This document shows, one piece after another, positions 1-10,767 of a DNA stretch of 64,000 nt. The position numbers were made by a program, and so were the translations under genes. The DNA comes from Symbiodinium natans (taxonomy: Eukaryota > Sar > Dinophyceae > Suessiales > Symbiodiniaceae), in NCBI GenBank assembly GCA_905221605.1, contig CAJNDS010002229.1, forward strand, positions 275,699-339,698, written 5' to 3'. The notes under the pieces were generated by a model, which did not search any database, was not told where the DNA came from, and saw only the letters and a program-made list of their open reading frames with translations. Each line of letters opens with the position of its first letter. The stretch's first letter is position 1.

Positions 1-713
1 GAGCCAGCCTCAGACGCTGCCATCAGCGCGGTCAAGCCGGCCAGAGGGCCGGCAGCAACGGGCATATCTGCCTTGGCCCGTGCTTGCATGAGCAACTGCA
101 GGATGTCTACGCAGTTTCTCGAGGAGGCCAAGTGGAAAGCCGTCACGCCACCTGCCAGGCCTCCATCGACGATGCCAAGACTCACATCTGCCCCAGCTGC
201 CAAGAGCAACTGCGCCACTTCCACATGGCCTGCCTCAGAGGCCATGTGCAGCGCGGTCCTACCAAAGCTTCCGAGAAGATCGACCTCAGCACCAGCCTCC
301 AAGAGTAATCGTGCCGTCTGGGTGTGCCCTTGCCATGCAGCATGGGCTAGAGGCGCCTGGCCATGAGAATCCAGCAGATTCGGGTTCTGAGGCCGTTGCA
401 GCAGCGCCTCCACCTGCGACTCAAGACCTCCGTTCGCTGCTCGGGAAAGCTCCTCCCTCTCCTCGATGCCCGGATCCGTGAAGGGAAGCAGAACCAGAAG
501 AGCATCAAGAGAGTAGTCGGGCTCGGCATCCTCATCGAGCACGTGCCCTTCCTGCAGAAGCCTCTGCCGAAATCGGGCCACGCCGCAGAGGCCCTGCAGG
601 TGCTTCTTCCACACTCGCACTGTCAACTTCGGTGTTGCCTCAGTCGCAACCTCTATCTCCGTCGTGGGGAGGGAAGCCAACTCCTCCCCTGACAGCCTCA
701 AGACACGCAGCAT
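1..713 (-). CDS. Ubiquitin-like/ankyrin-repeat protein, 5' part, runs off the window edge
   Basis: An uninterrupted frame runs from the ATG at 713 to the window edge (237 codons, no stop). The start MLRVLRLSGEELASLP is a beta-strand-like N-terminus. It is followed by a ubiquitin-fold segment (residues about 1-80: VRVWKKHLQGLCGVARFRQR, then LLQEGHVLDED) ending in a D-A-L-L-V-L-L strand. From about residue 95 ankyrin repeats follow, for example GRTALHMASEAGHVEVAQLL and HAAWQGHTQTARLLLEAGA. The same N-terminal design recurs in the gene at 49256-50908, so the ATG is well supported. Ankyrin repeats bind proteins; a role in protein turnover or scaffolding is only inferred. The 3' end is missing. 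Confidence 0.9.
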   Translation of the reverse strand, partial: MLRVLRLSGEELASLPTTEIEVATEATPKLTVRVWKKHLQGLCGVARFRQRLLQEGHVLDEDAEPDYSLDALLVLLPFTDPGIEEREELSRAANGGLESQVEALLQRPQNPNLLDSHGQAPLAHAAWQGHTQTARLLLEAGAEVDLLGSFGRTALHMASEAGHVEVAQLLLAAGADVSLGIVDGGLAGGVTAFHLASSRNCVDILQLLMQARAKADMPVAAGPLAGLTALMAASEAG

Positions 714-1349
714 CAGGTTAAGAGGATCCTCGCACTGAAGTCGCCCACCGAGACTCCGAAAACCTCAACTTCCAACACCCCCGCAGCTCACGCAGGTGTA
801 GGAGAACCCACCTCCTACGGTGCATGATCCTGCAAAAGGCCCCGCGGAAAAGTGAAAGCCTCGTGCTTAGCTGGGTTGGGCCTCTGCTTGTAGGACTGAG
901 GAGGGCTTGGGGTGTAGCACCCCGCTTGGCGTTTAGGGCTACCTATGAATGAAGAAGTGCACGCGTTAGATTCACTATTAGTTTCTGGACGTTATAACAA
1001 AAGGGAACGGAACCCCCCCCCCCCCCCTTCCCCCCCTAAACAACGAACATCAGGGCACCGCTGGGGGGTCCCACTGCCGCTAGCTCAGGGCGCATTGGGT
1101 TCAGGGCTTAGAGCTTGTATAGAGTGCGTCAGGGTTCAGGGTTTGGGGTGACCCCCAAAGCCCAGAAAGCCCTGAACCCTAAGCCCCAAACCCGAAAGGG
1201 CTTCTAACACATAAGGGTTGTTCAGAGCTGTTTTGGCGTGGGGGTTATGGGTGGGCCATTCGGCCATAGAGGGGCCAGAACTCTTCAAACCCCCCATCAG
1301 CTGTGACAAGTTTGGGCTTTTGGGTTTTCAGGGTGTTAGGGCTTGAGGG

Positions 1350-1503
1350 GTTTAGAGTTTCAGGGTTTTAGGGCTTTAGGGTTTTAGGGGTTCAGGGTCT
1401 TAAACCCTAAACCCTAAACCCTAGGCCCTAAACCCTAAACCCTATAACCCTAAACCCTAACCCTAAACCCTAAACCCGAAACCCCAAACCCAAAACCCTA
1501 AAC
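1350..1503. repeat. Inverted pair of degenerate telomere-type arrays
   Basis: TTTTAGGG/TTCAGGG-like units (about 1350-1400) switch at about 1403 to CCCTAAA units (to 1503), a head-to-head junction of two telomere-type arrays. Confidence 0.8.
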
Positions 1504-2213
1504 AACATCCCGGCGGCCGCCTGACAGCAAGGCCCTCAGCACGCTGCCCTCTCGCCAAGGCCCCACAGACAAGTCGAAGCCGCCTCGGCAAACCCTAATT
1601 AAAAGCCTAAATACCCTAAAAATCCCTAAATACCCCTAATTCCCTACCCCGCCTAAAAAAACCCTAAAAACCGGAAAAACCCTAAAAGCCCGTAAAAAAC
1701 CCTAAACAACCCTAAAAACCCTACAGCGCAAGATCCGTAAACATCACACATCCCCCCCCCCCCAAAAAAAAAAAAAAAAAAAACTCAAGCGTCCCCAAAC
1801 CCTCGACACGAAACACTCCAACGGTATGCACTCATTTGGCTGAACTCAAGGGGTTTAGGGTTGAGGGTTCATGTAGGGCGCTTGAAGCCCATAGGAGGGC
1901 TTAGGGATTCAAGGTTGTGGAGACTAACCGGTTTTGGGATTCTGCTGCCCCCTCCTAAACGCTAAAAAGCCCTAAAGGCCCTCAACTCTTTTAAAGGCGA
2001 CCTCCAGGCTCCCGAAAGGCTTGCATCCTAGCGGTCAAGCGCAGCGTCGCCATCCTGGCAGTCCGTGGCAGCGTCGCCATCCTGAACCAAAACGCCTGCC
2101 TGCGCGAGGGTTCCCAGAGTTCTCCAAAAGGAGAACTGGCAGAATATGCCTTAACGATGCCCTTCAGCAACTGGAACCAGCTTCTGCTTCTGCCGGCTAA
2201 CTTTCTCGCCTAA

Positions 2214-2448
2214 GCCCTAAACCCTAAACCCTAAACCCTAAACCCTAAACCCTAAACGTCCCTTCGGCCAAGGCTCTGTGCTCATGGGCTTGGGGGGTTT
2301 AGACTTGGAGGCTGAAGGGCTGGGAGGTTTGGAGGGCTCAGGGCGAGGGACTTGGGTTTAGGGTTTTAGAGTTTGGGGTTTGGGGCTTGGGGTTTAGGGT
2401 TTAGGGTTTAGGGCTTAGGGTTTAGGGGTTTGGGTTTAGGGTTTAGGG
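2214..2448. repeat. CCCTAAA array then TTTAGGG array
   Basis: About six near-perfect CCCTAAA units at 2214-2259 are followed, after a degenerate G-rich stretch, by TTTAGGG units at 2395-2448. Confidence 0.85.
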
Positions 2449-2799
2449 GCCGGTGAGGATTGCTCAAAATCCCAACACTGTCAACCCTAAAATCTACGTA
2501 AGCCGTCACGACAGCCCTACCCTGAAGTTAGCAGACTTTTCTGCTATTTCATTCGAATATTATGACATAATATCGTTAGGGTTTAGGGTGTAGGGTGTAG
2601 GGTTTAGTTTAGGGTTTGAGAGGTGAATGAAAGCACGTAGCTTCTTCGGCCCCTTCACCCTCTAAGGCCCCGAAACCCGAAGTCCTCTGATCCTAGAAGC
2701 CCGACTTTTTGGGCCACACACCTCAACCCCATAAAGCCTTAGAGCCTGTGACCCGACAGCCCGAAAACCCTAAAGCCTAGAGCCCTCAAACACCCTAAA

Positions 2800-2866
2800 C
2801 CCTAAACCCTAAACCCTAAACACTAAACCCTGAACCCTAAACCCTAAACCCTAACCCTAAACCCTA
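2800..2866. repeat. CCCTAAA array
   Basis: Roughly nine units, some with single-base changes (CACTAAA, CCCTGAA). Confidence 0.85.
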
Positions 2867-3067
2867 GCAACCCAAACAACTTCGGCCAGGGGCACGGAGA
2901 GCTGCGGCGGCACGCCGGCCCGGTACCTCGCTCGAGGGGGACAACTGGAGCCCAAGGCTCATAGAGGACTCAAGGAACCCTAGAAGGTTTTTCTGATCGG
3001 TTTAGGGTTGAGAATTGAGGGTTTAGGGTTGAGGGTTTAGGGTTTAGGTTTAATTTTTGAGATCCAT

Positions 3068-3185
3068 CTCTCCTAGGTTGCCCAGTAACCTAGGATAAAT
3101 AAGGATGCCACTTTTTTTGGTTAACAGGGCTTATACGGGAACCTAAGCCCCGCAAAAAGGGAATCTGGGTACTACTGGGCATCCT
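3068..3185. mobile_element. Fold-back element family D, diverged copy
   Basis: Begins with a variant of the family end (CCCAGTAACCTAGGAT). It shares the internal order TTAACAGGGCTTAT, then AAAAAGGGA, then TCTGGGT with the copy at 52874-52984. Confidence 0.5.
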
Positions 3186-4088
3186 ACTCTAAGAGGGATT
3201 ACAGTACTGTATGGTACCTAAAAGCTCCGAAGCCCTACACCCTACGTAACCCGGCACCCTCTTGAGGGGTCTTATGGTTCTGGTGGGATCTAGTGACTGA
3301 AAATTGCCCCCACATTACGCCATGTACCCGAAATTCATACTGACCGGGTCACCCTAGCTTACTTATAAAGGTATGTTACTTAGTTTGTGCATGAGGCTGC
3401 TTGGGGTATGGGCCGTCTAGGCCCTTTGATGAGTTTTAGTTTTTGGAATTTTGCAGTTGCTATGGCTTAGGGCAGAGAGCTTACGCAAGGTTTACCTGGG
3501 GTCTTAAGCGCCTTCCCCTCAGCCCTCAAAACCCTCAACCCCTAGGCCCGTGGCTTGCCAGCTATCTCCCAACCCCTCCCGACGTTAGTTTCAAACTTGT
3601 TGGGTTCTGTTTGTGAAATGTTGAGACGCTAAAACACCCAAACCTCTGCATTGTTAAACCTTGCACTCCTAAGCCGGAAACCCATTAAAACCCTAAAACC
3701 CTAAAACCCCGAAACCCCGAAACCCTAAAACCCTAAACCCCTGAAGCCAGCGCGCCGCGAAAGCCACCCCCCGAAGGATGGCGGTGCTGGCTGCCCCCGG
3801 CAGGCGACGGGCCTTGGGCAACATGGGGATTTAGGGCTTACCTTGGGCTTGGGGTTTGGGGTTTAGGGTTTGGGGTTTAGGGTGGTTAAGTGTTGAGCTT
3901 TAGGGCTTTGTAGGGTCCAGGGTGTTGTGGTTGGGGTTTGGGCTTGAGTTTTCTTTGGGGTTTAGGGCTTGGGGGTTGGGGGTTCCAGGGTTTCGGGCTG
4001 CTTGGGGCCCTCCGTAGCGTCTCAAGCACCACCAGTGTCTAAGAAAGCTTCATCACAGGGCAGACAAATCTCTGCAGACCCTGACTGC

Positions 4089-4384
4089 CCTAAACCCGAA
4101 ACCCGAAACCCTAAGCCCTAAGCCCTAAGCCCTAAGCCCTAAGCCCTAAACCCTAAACCCTAAACCCTAAACCCTAAACCCTAAACCCTCACCCACCCAC
4201 CCCCCCCAACCACAAGGCCCAAAACCCTAAGCCTCCTGGCCGCCGACGGCCACAGCGGCTGGAGCTGCAACAGGGAAGGGCTGGGAGTCCCATGCACCTC
4301 CGCATGATTTGGGGGGTTTAGGGTTTAGGGTTTAGGGTTTAGGGTTTAGGGTTTGGGGTTTGGGGTTTAGGGTTTCGGGTTTCG
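4089..4384. repeat. CCCTAAG/CCCTAAA array, GC-rich island, TTTAGGG array
   Basis: CCCTAAG units grade into CCCTAAA (4089-4187). A GC-rich island with exon-like composition (about 4235-4290) is followed by TTTAGGG units at 4318-4384. Confidence 0.8.
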
Positions 4385-4677
4385 GTTAGTTCTCGGAGTT
4401 CTATGCACCATTTGCATGATTTCGGGCTTACGTACTCATTAGGGTTTTCAAGGGCTTACTAGGGCTTGTTGGGGGTTTATCAGGGTTCATTCGGATTTAT
4501 TCGAGTTTTTTGGGGTGAATTAGGGCTGATTAGGGTCTATTCGGGTTTTTATTGGGTTTATGCGGATTGATTGTTTTTTTGGGGTTTTTTGGGGTTCTTT
4601 TAGGGATAATTCTGAGCTACGGCTCCGTTTTGGGGTCGAAGGTTGCCAGGGTCAGCCCACATAGGGCCCACCGTCAG

Positions 4678-4781
4678 GGTTTAGGGTTTAGGGTTAGGGC
4701 TTAGGGTTTAGGGTTCAGGGTTCAGGGTTTAGGGTTCAGGGTTTAGGGTTCAGGGTTCAGGGTTAGGGTTTAGGGTTTAAG
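4678..4781. repeat. TTTAGGG/TTCAGGG array
   Basis: About 15 heptamers alternating TTTAGGG and TTCAGGG, with occasional hexamers. Confidence 0.85.
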
Positions 4782-5814
4782 CTTCTTAGCCTCAACTCTG
4801 GCAATCTCATCTTGGGACTCGAGCCTCCTACTCTACTTCGAGGTTCAAAGGTCCCTTCTCACCCCAAGTATGAGCCTACTTGTCTCTAAGCGGAATTACT
4901 TGGTCCCTTGTATGGGCACTTCAAAGGGGACCCCTGTCACACCCCCTATACACCCTGCACAGCCCAAGCGCCCACACTTCAGAAGCCTTTAACGGACGTA
5001 AGGGACCACATTAAGGGCCAGATCTCTACCCTTAGATTGTCACCTCCTAAGGGGACTTAGGGGACTTAGGGGGCTTATAAAAACAGTTGTGCTTAGGGTC
5101 ATAAGCGCCCTAAGTATAAACCCTGCAACCCCTGCACCGAAAGGTCTTATTTAAAATCCCCTAAGTTCAGGCCATTTTGGAAGCGATTCAATCATACCCT
5201 ACATCCTAAACCCTAATCCTAAACCCTAAGCCCTAACCCCTAAGAGCCTGTCTTGGGGTTCAGGGTTCAGGAGACTTTGGAGGACACACAGCTTGTCTAG
5301 AGTTTAGGATGAGGGCTTATGCATGCAGCATAGGGCTTGAGGGCTTCTGAGGCCTTGTTTAGGGTGTAGGGTTTAGGGTTTAGGGTTAGGGTTTGGGGTT
5401 TAGGGTTAGGGTTTAGGGTTTAGGGTCTAGGGGCCTTAGGGCTTAAGGTTGAGGGGCTTTAGGGCTGAAGGCTGTCGCGCCTTTGCGAACTGCGGGCAGG
5501 CTGGTGCACAGATCGCCACCACATCACCTGGCGCTCATGTCGGCCCGAAGAACCCGTAAGCTTAGAAGCCTAAACCCTAAAGCCTAAAGCTTACACCCTA
5601 AAGCCTAAACCCTGAACCCTAGACCCTAAACCCTAAACCCAAAAGAACTAAAAACCCTAAGCCCCAAGCCCTAAGCCCTAAACCCTGAAAGCCCCAAGAG
5701 ACTGCCCAGCCGCAAGCAAGGAAGCCCGCGAAAAAAACTCAACAAGTTCCTGCCCCAACAAGCTCAACAGACCAGCAGGTTAAAGCCCTCCGTACATCAG
5801 CTAGGATGGCCCTT

Positions 5815-5948
5815 GAACTAGGCCCAGGAGTCACCTAGGACCAAAAGGGGAGCAATAAAAAAGGGCGCCCTTTTTGGTTCTAAGCGGATTATAAGGGATC
5901 CCCAACCCTAATGAAAGGAAACAAGGGCCTACTCCAGGTCCTAGTACA
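5815..5948. mobile_element. Fold-back element family D
   Basis: The left end ACTAGGCCCAGGAGTCACC mirrors the right end, which read on the other strand is TACTAGGACCTGGAGTAGG. The inside has the GGGCGCCCTTTTTGGTT and GGATTATAAGGGATCCCC blocks shared with 47607-47720. Confidence 0.75.
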
Positions 5949-6208
5949 TCCCCCTAAACCCAACAAGGGAAGATGTAAAAACGTCCCAAGGGGTCGAGTC
6001 AGGGTCTCGATCTCAAAATCCCTGCACCTGAAACCCCAAAATCCCCAAACCCTAAACCTGAACCGGGAACCCAGCCAAGCCTGGTGTCTGCAGCTAGTGC
6101 AGCTAAACCTAAAACCCCTAAACCCTAGACCCTGAAGCTTAAAGCCTGGAACCCTGAACCCGAAATGGGCCTGGAGGGTCTTGGGATTCAGAGTTCCTAG
6201 AACCCTAC

Positions 6209-6290
6209 ACCTTATACTAGCAGTGCTGAATGGGGATTGTTGTACCTCCACTACAATCCCCATTAAGGACTGTTAGTATCAGGGGGAACG
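6209..6290. mobile_element. Fold-back element family A, compact copy
   Basis: The left arm CTTATACTAGCAGT...GGGGATTGT pairs with the right arm ACAATCCCC...ACTGTTAGTAT, followed by CAGGGGGAAC. It is a near-complete hairpin of about 80 bp. Confidence 0.75.
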
Positions 6291-6293
6291 CCC

Positions 6294-6630
6294 TAAACCC
6301 TAAACCCTATGAAGGCATATTTGGGGTGCGGGGTCCCTAAACCCTAAACCCTAAACCCTAAACCCTAAACCCGAAACCCTAAGCCAACAACACCAGACCG
6401 GCTCTACGCTTCTGCCAGGCCTCGACACGGAGAGGTGTTCGCACCTTTTTGCTGTCAAGCGGTGTGGCTCTGGGGTGATTAGGGTTCAGGGTTTAGGGGT
6501 TTAGGTGTTTAGGGGTTTAGGGGTTTAGGGTTTAGGGTTTAGCGGCTTAGGGGCTTAGGGGTTTAGGGTTTAGGGTTTAGGGTTCAGGGGTTCAGGGGTT
6601 TTAGGGTTTAGGGTTTAGGGTTTAGCGCTT
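6294..6630. repeat. Opposed telomere-type arrays flanking a GC-rich island
   Basis: CCCTAAA units at 6294-6386, a non-repetitive island at about 6390-6475, then TTTAGGG and octameric TTTAGGGG units at 6480-6630. Confidence 0.85.
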
Positions 6631-7059
6631 AGTGCAGCAAGCAAGGATCGCCTGCGGGCTTTGGCTTGCTTGAAGATTCGGGTTTGGGTTCCGGGTTGAG
6701 GGTTGAGGGTTTAGGGGTTTAAGGGGCTCAGGGTTTGAGGGGCTTAGGGCGGCTTCACCACAATGATCCTGAGGCACAAAGGCTTCGAGGAGAATTGCTG
6801 TAAGAAAGTTCGTGGTGCCCGTAGTGGAATGCCGTGATAAAGTCGGCACAAAGTGCAGCGATGTTGTCGAAGGACCCAACCTTATAGGCGAAAAGTGGTC
6901 CCGAAAAGTGGCAATTGTGTGGGCTCACAGACGCGGTCTTGCATGAAGTTGCAAAAGCTCCCAGGGAACAGAATCCCATGTCTGTGCTCGCGTAATGGCT
7001 TCCCACGCTTCTCTGGAATACCTCAAGGCTCCAGGGTTGTACATCTAAGGTCCTACCCC

Positions 7060-7185
7060 TAGAAGGTTTCCCGAAATGTCGCCTTTATAAAGGCACGAAT
7101 ATGGGGTTTACGATATTGGGGGTACCTTCCTGGGTCCTTATCATAAAGGGATCCTGCTATTTGGGGGTACTTTAGGGGTCTGACA
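7060..7185. mobile_element. Fold-back element family E, diverged
   Basis: Contains the family blocks GGTTTCCCGAAAT, GGGGGTACCTTCCTGGGTCC and GGATCCTGCTATTTGGGGGT, also seen near 11301-11395 and 61071-61170. Confidence 0.5.
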
Positions 7186-7212
7186 ACATTTGCAGTTTAA
7201 CAGGCCAGTTCT

Positions 7213-7302
7213 CTTTATTAGGGCTCCTTTTTGGGTACCCTAAATGATAGGGGCCGCCTTATAGTAAGGACCCCGAAAGGGATCATATTTCAGAGAATGC
7301 TC
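7213..7302. mobile_element. Fold-back element family H
   Basis: The left end AGTTCTCTTTATTAGGGCTC and the block CTTTTTGGGTACC mirror the right end GGACCCCGAAAGGGATCATA, TTTCAGAGAA. Related copies lie at 10407-10492 and 31558-31700. Confidence 0.6.
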
Positions 7303-7560
7303 AAAAAATGTATGCACACACAGATTTGCTTTCACACACGCTTTCGATTCGACCGCTGGTCAACTTCGCAGCGGACTGCAAAGCCATACTTCTTCTTATT
7401 GCAATGAAACGAAAAGTCTTCATCTGACTGAAACAAAGTGCAAAGAAAATCTCAGGAATGTCGTCGCCCTTCAGCCTTCAAGCCCTGCGACATACCGCGA
7501 AATGGTGGCCTGCGAGTCCTATCATGGGCACTTGGGGTCTAAAAACGCCCTGAAACCCTC

Positions 7561-7895
7561 CCCCTAAACCCTAAACCCTAAACCCTAAACCCTAAACCCT
7601 AAACCCTAAATCTAAACCCCAAACCCCAAACCCTAAACCCTAAACCCCGACAGCCCTCGGCTGGGGCAGCTGCTATTCGGGAGGCGCGCCGTGCGCAGGC
7701 CGTTCGGGCCGGCGACGCTGAGCTCAACCTGGCACGTAGCGGGCTAGGGGCTTAGGGTTTAGGGTTCAGGGTTTAGGGTTTAGGGTTTAGGGTCTGGGGT
7801 CTAGGGTGTAGGGTCTAGGGTCTAGGGTCTAGGGTTTAGGGTTTAGGGTTTAGGGTTTAGGGTTTAGGGTTTAGGGTTTGGGGCCAGTTTAGGGT
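7561..7895. repeat. Opposed telomere-type arrays flanking an exon-like island
   Basis: CCCTAAA at 7561-7655, GC-rich island at 7662-7738, TTTAGGG with TCTAGGG variants at 7748-7895. Confidence 0.9.
7662..7738 (+). CDS. Exon-like island, unrecognised
   Basis: Open on the plus strand as AAIREARRAQAVRAGDAELN, a charged helix-like stretch with GC-rich third positions. The minus strand is also open but compositionally poor. Flanked by opposed telomere-type arrays. No family recognised; strand uncertain. Confidence 0.3.
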
Positions 7896-9074
7896 TTAGG
7901 GTGTGGTCGGCTGTAGGGTTTTGACATGGGGGCTTCGGGGTTTACAAGGTTTGGGCTTCTGGGGCTTCGAGGCTCTAATGCTTCTGGGGTTTGGGGTTTA
8001 ACCTTTTAGGGTTGAGGGTGGCACCTCGAAACCCGGCTTTGAGGCTGAAAGCCTGAATCCCTCTCTAAGGTTTCGCGGCGCCACCCTCAACCCTCCACTT
8101 TTTGTTTCCTGAGTTTATAGAACCTAAGCCGCGAAACAGGGAAGAAGGATACGACATGGTTTCCCAGGCATTAGGGTTTTTAGCAACTTAGGCGTTTAGG
8201 GGCACGAGGTGTTTCTGTGTAGGTTGAAGGTGTAGGGGTTCAGGGTGAGAGGGCGTTTCAGGTTAAGGCTTTGTAGAGATTAGGGTTTAGGGTTAGGGGT
8301 GTCAGAGCATAGGGTTTAGGCTCTCGAGGTTCTGCGACTGAAGGTGTTAGGTTGCTTCACTCCATTCTTGACCTCCTCAGCAGCCTGGGCAATGACGATG
8401 CTTGTGGTCCCTTGTAAGGGCTGAGGGCTGCTGGGCTTCTAACCCGAGACCCCTAAAGTGCCCTAAAAAGCATAGCTCTTCCCGAGTTGCGAAGCCGAAG
8501 AAAGTTCGTGCTTGTCCACGTACTGATTTAGTTGCAACTGCGACATCTACTGACTTGATACCTAGAGAGAGGACCCCACGCCTGTTGATGCCCACGATCA
8601 TGACTATTCCCACACCCCCCTAAACCCTAAACCCGAAACCCTAAACCCTAAACCCTATTCCTTGACTGTGTGGTACATACTTGGAAAAGGAGGGGGGCAT
8701 GGGGTCCGCAACAGGAAGGGGCTTGAAGTGCTGCGGCAGCTGTTAGGGCTTCGGGTCTGAAGTTTAGGGTTTAGGGTTTAGGGTTTATAAGGGTTTAGGG
8801 TCATTTTCGGGTTTAGGGCATAGGATATGAAAGAAGCAGCATGCGCACTCTGCTTTTTTCTCTCCTGAGTCTTGCCGTGGCTCACAAGGGCTCACAGCTC
8901 CACCTTCTCGTCGTCGCCTGTAGCAAAAACTCATGTGTAAGGACCCCCCGACCCCATGACAGGGCGCTCTTCTCAGACCGGTTCAGGCTATACAAACCTA
9001 ATCACGGGGTTGATAGGGCTTATAGGGTTGAGGGTTTATAGGGTCAGAGTCGTTAAGTTTTGGGGCCACCTTCT

Positions 9075-9097
9075 CAGAGAGAGAGAGAGAGAGAGAG
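9075..9097. repeat. (AG)n microsatellite
   Basis: Uninterrupted alternating AG run. Confidence 0.95.
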
Positions 9098-9722
9098 TAG
9101 TCTTATGGCCCCGTGGTCGGCTCGCACCCCAGAGAACTGCTTCCCCTTCAGGATAGGAGGATCTCGGGTGGACTTTGAAGAATATCCTCAACCCTATAAG
9201 CCCGAAACATGTCAGGGGAAATTCCTGGTAACTAACGGGGGGATTGGAGCCTTTTAGGGTTGGCACTGAAAAGGGATTCGGCACACTTTGCGTGTAGGGT
9301 GTACAGTGTACAGGGTTCAAGGCTTAAGCCCTTCCTCGATTTAAAGGATCCTTTTGAGGAGTAGGGATTTAGGGCTTTGAGGGGATTTTCGCATGAGCGG
9401 TTGACAACCCCCAATTGGCCCGTATAAACCCTCCACAGGGCAGCGAGCGACGCTCGCAAGGCTGCGCGTTTAGGGCGTTTAGGGTTATTCAAAGGTCATA
9501 GAGATTATGGCAGGGTTCTGTGTTCAATGCTCCATTAGCTTCTGATTTCCAGCCATAACCAGCTCACCCCACAAAATCATGAGCCCAAACCTCAAAAACA
9601 GCAATGTTAAAGGTAGCGCCACCGACGACGAGGCCCTAGGTTCAAGGTCATTGTTGCAGTGCACCCTGATTTGCTATGATATCATGAGATTTTTGTACTC
9701 TTAGAGTTCTATTTCAAAATTT

Positions 9723-9802
9723 AACATATACATATATATATATATATATAAACAAATAAACAAATAATGAATAGATAAATACATATATATATATATATAC
9801 AA
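9723..9802. repeat. Two (TA)n microsatellites with (CAAATAAA)-like spacer
   Basis: ATATAT runs at about 9729-9750 and 9781-9800 are separated by A-rich sequence containing repeated AAACAAATAA. Confidence 0.9.
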
Positions 9803-9845
9803 ACTACTAAACCCTGCAAAATCGGGGCTGAGCTACAGGTTTCGG

Positions 9846-9905
9846 TGGGCAACGTATGACGTCTTCCACCCGGCGAAGCCCCCGAGCATCCCCACCACGG
9901 AACCG
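9846..9905 (-). CDS. Exon-like island, possibly a membrane segment
   Basis: The minus-strand frame reads GSVVGMLGGFAGWKTSYVAH with GC3-rich codons, a glycine-rich hydrophobic stretch like a transmembrane helix. No splice partners identified. Confidence 0.35.
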
Positions 9906-10031
9906 TGTTTGGGCACCGGAATTCACCTCCTAAACCATAAATACTCTAAACCTAAATACCCCCAAACAAAAACCTGAATACCCTGGAGTTATAAGTACCC
10001 AAACCCTACACCCTAAACCCAAAACCCTAAA

Positions 10032-10090
10032 CCCCCTGCCCGCCTGGAATTCGCAGCGCTGTTCGAGGCGGTCATGCCTGGGCCACGACC
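10032..10090 (+). CDS. Exon-like island, unrecognised
   Basis: The plus frame reads LEFAALFEAVMPGPRP between a CCCTAAA-rich left flank and TTTAGGG right flank. Too short to assign; strand uncertain. Confidence 0.25.
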
Positions 10091-10406
10091 TAGCTGTTGG
10101 TTTAGGGTACTTAGGGTTTAGGGCTAGGGTTTAGGGTTTGGGGTTTAGGGCACGATGGAAAGATGAATGCCTGACCATTCATTGGGTTTTACCCTGACAG
10201 ATGTGTGTGTGCTTCAGAGGCCATGGAGATCTACAGCATGACGAAGTAACTTGCCCTGTGCAGGAGTTCCCCATGTCACCTTTTTTCGCACCGGATATTC
10301 TTTGCAACGCCTCTTGGAGGCAGTTGCCTTCGGCTGCTTCCACTCGGGGGTACCGCAGCACCGGATCATATGGCAACACCGGCAGCTCTATTGGGTGGTT
10401 GTCAAA

Positions 10407-10492
10407 AGTTATGGTCCCTTTTTTGGATCCCTACTATAATACGGCCCCCTAAATATGTAGGGCACCCCAAAACGGGATCATGATTTTGACCA
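10407..10492. mobile_element. Fold-back element family H
   Basis: Left arm TCAAAAGTTATGGTCCCTTT; the right arm read on the other strand is TCAAAATCATGATCCCGTTT. This gives about 20 bp of imperfect terminal inverted repeat. Confidence 0.7.
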
Positions 10493-10767
10493 TCCACCCA
10501 ATACAAGAGCCGGGTCAGAAGCTGGGGAGATTGTAAAAGTTCAACCGCGACTGCGGCACTCGTAGAATCACTCCTATAAACTTCCTAGGATGGCCCTTAA
10601 AACCCGCTGAAAAGATGCTCCTGAATAGGGTTTAGGGTTTAGGGCTTAGGGTTTAGGGTTTAGGGTTTTGGATCCTCGTAAACCCAAATAAGGAAAGTTA
10701 TCAACATACATCCAGGGGCCTACCTAGCTTCGTGTCTGCAGGCTTTTCGAGGCTCCGCGTCGCGCTC

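Larger units (their letters stand above)
714..10767. other. Gene-poor telomere-repeat-rich spacer with exon-sized GC-rich islands
   Basis: No gene could be resolved across these 10 kb. The sequence alternates between CCCTAAA or TTTAGGG arrays, fold-back elements and GC-rich islands of about 60-120 bp (near 1505-1570, 2880-2940, 3745-3830, 4235-4290, 5470-5555, 6390-6475, 7660-7740, 9845-9905, 10030-10090). The islands have exon-like codon composition and several are open in more than one frame, so they may be exons of one or more genes whose order and strand I cannot fix. A longer repeat-free stretch (7305-7540) and 6760-7060 show no recognisable product. Confidence 0.5.

Noticed and set aside
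8841-9041. Secreted protein starting MRTLLFSLLSLAVA
   Set aside because: It looks like a signal peptide but then runs into non-coding composition and telomere-type DNA. The minus strand of the same stretch has an AG acceptor and a plausible last exon.
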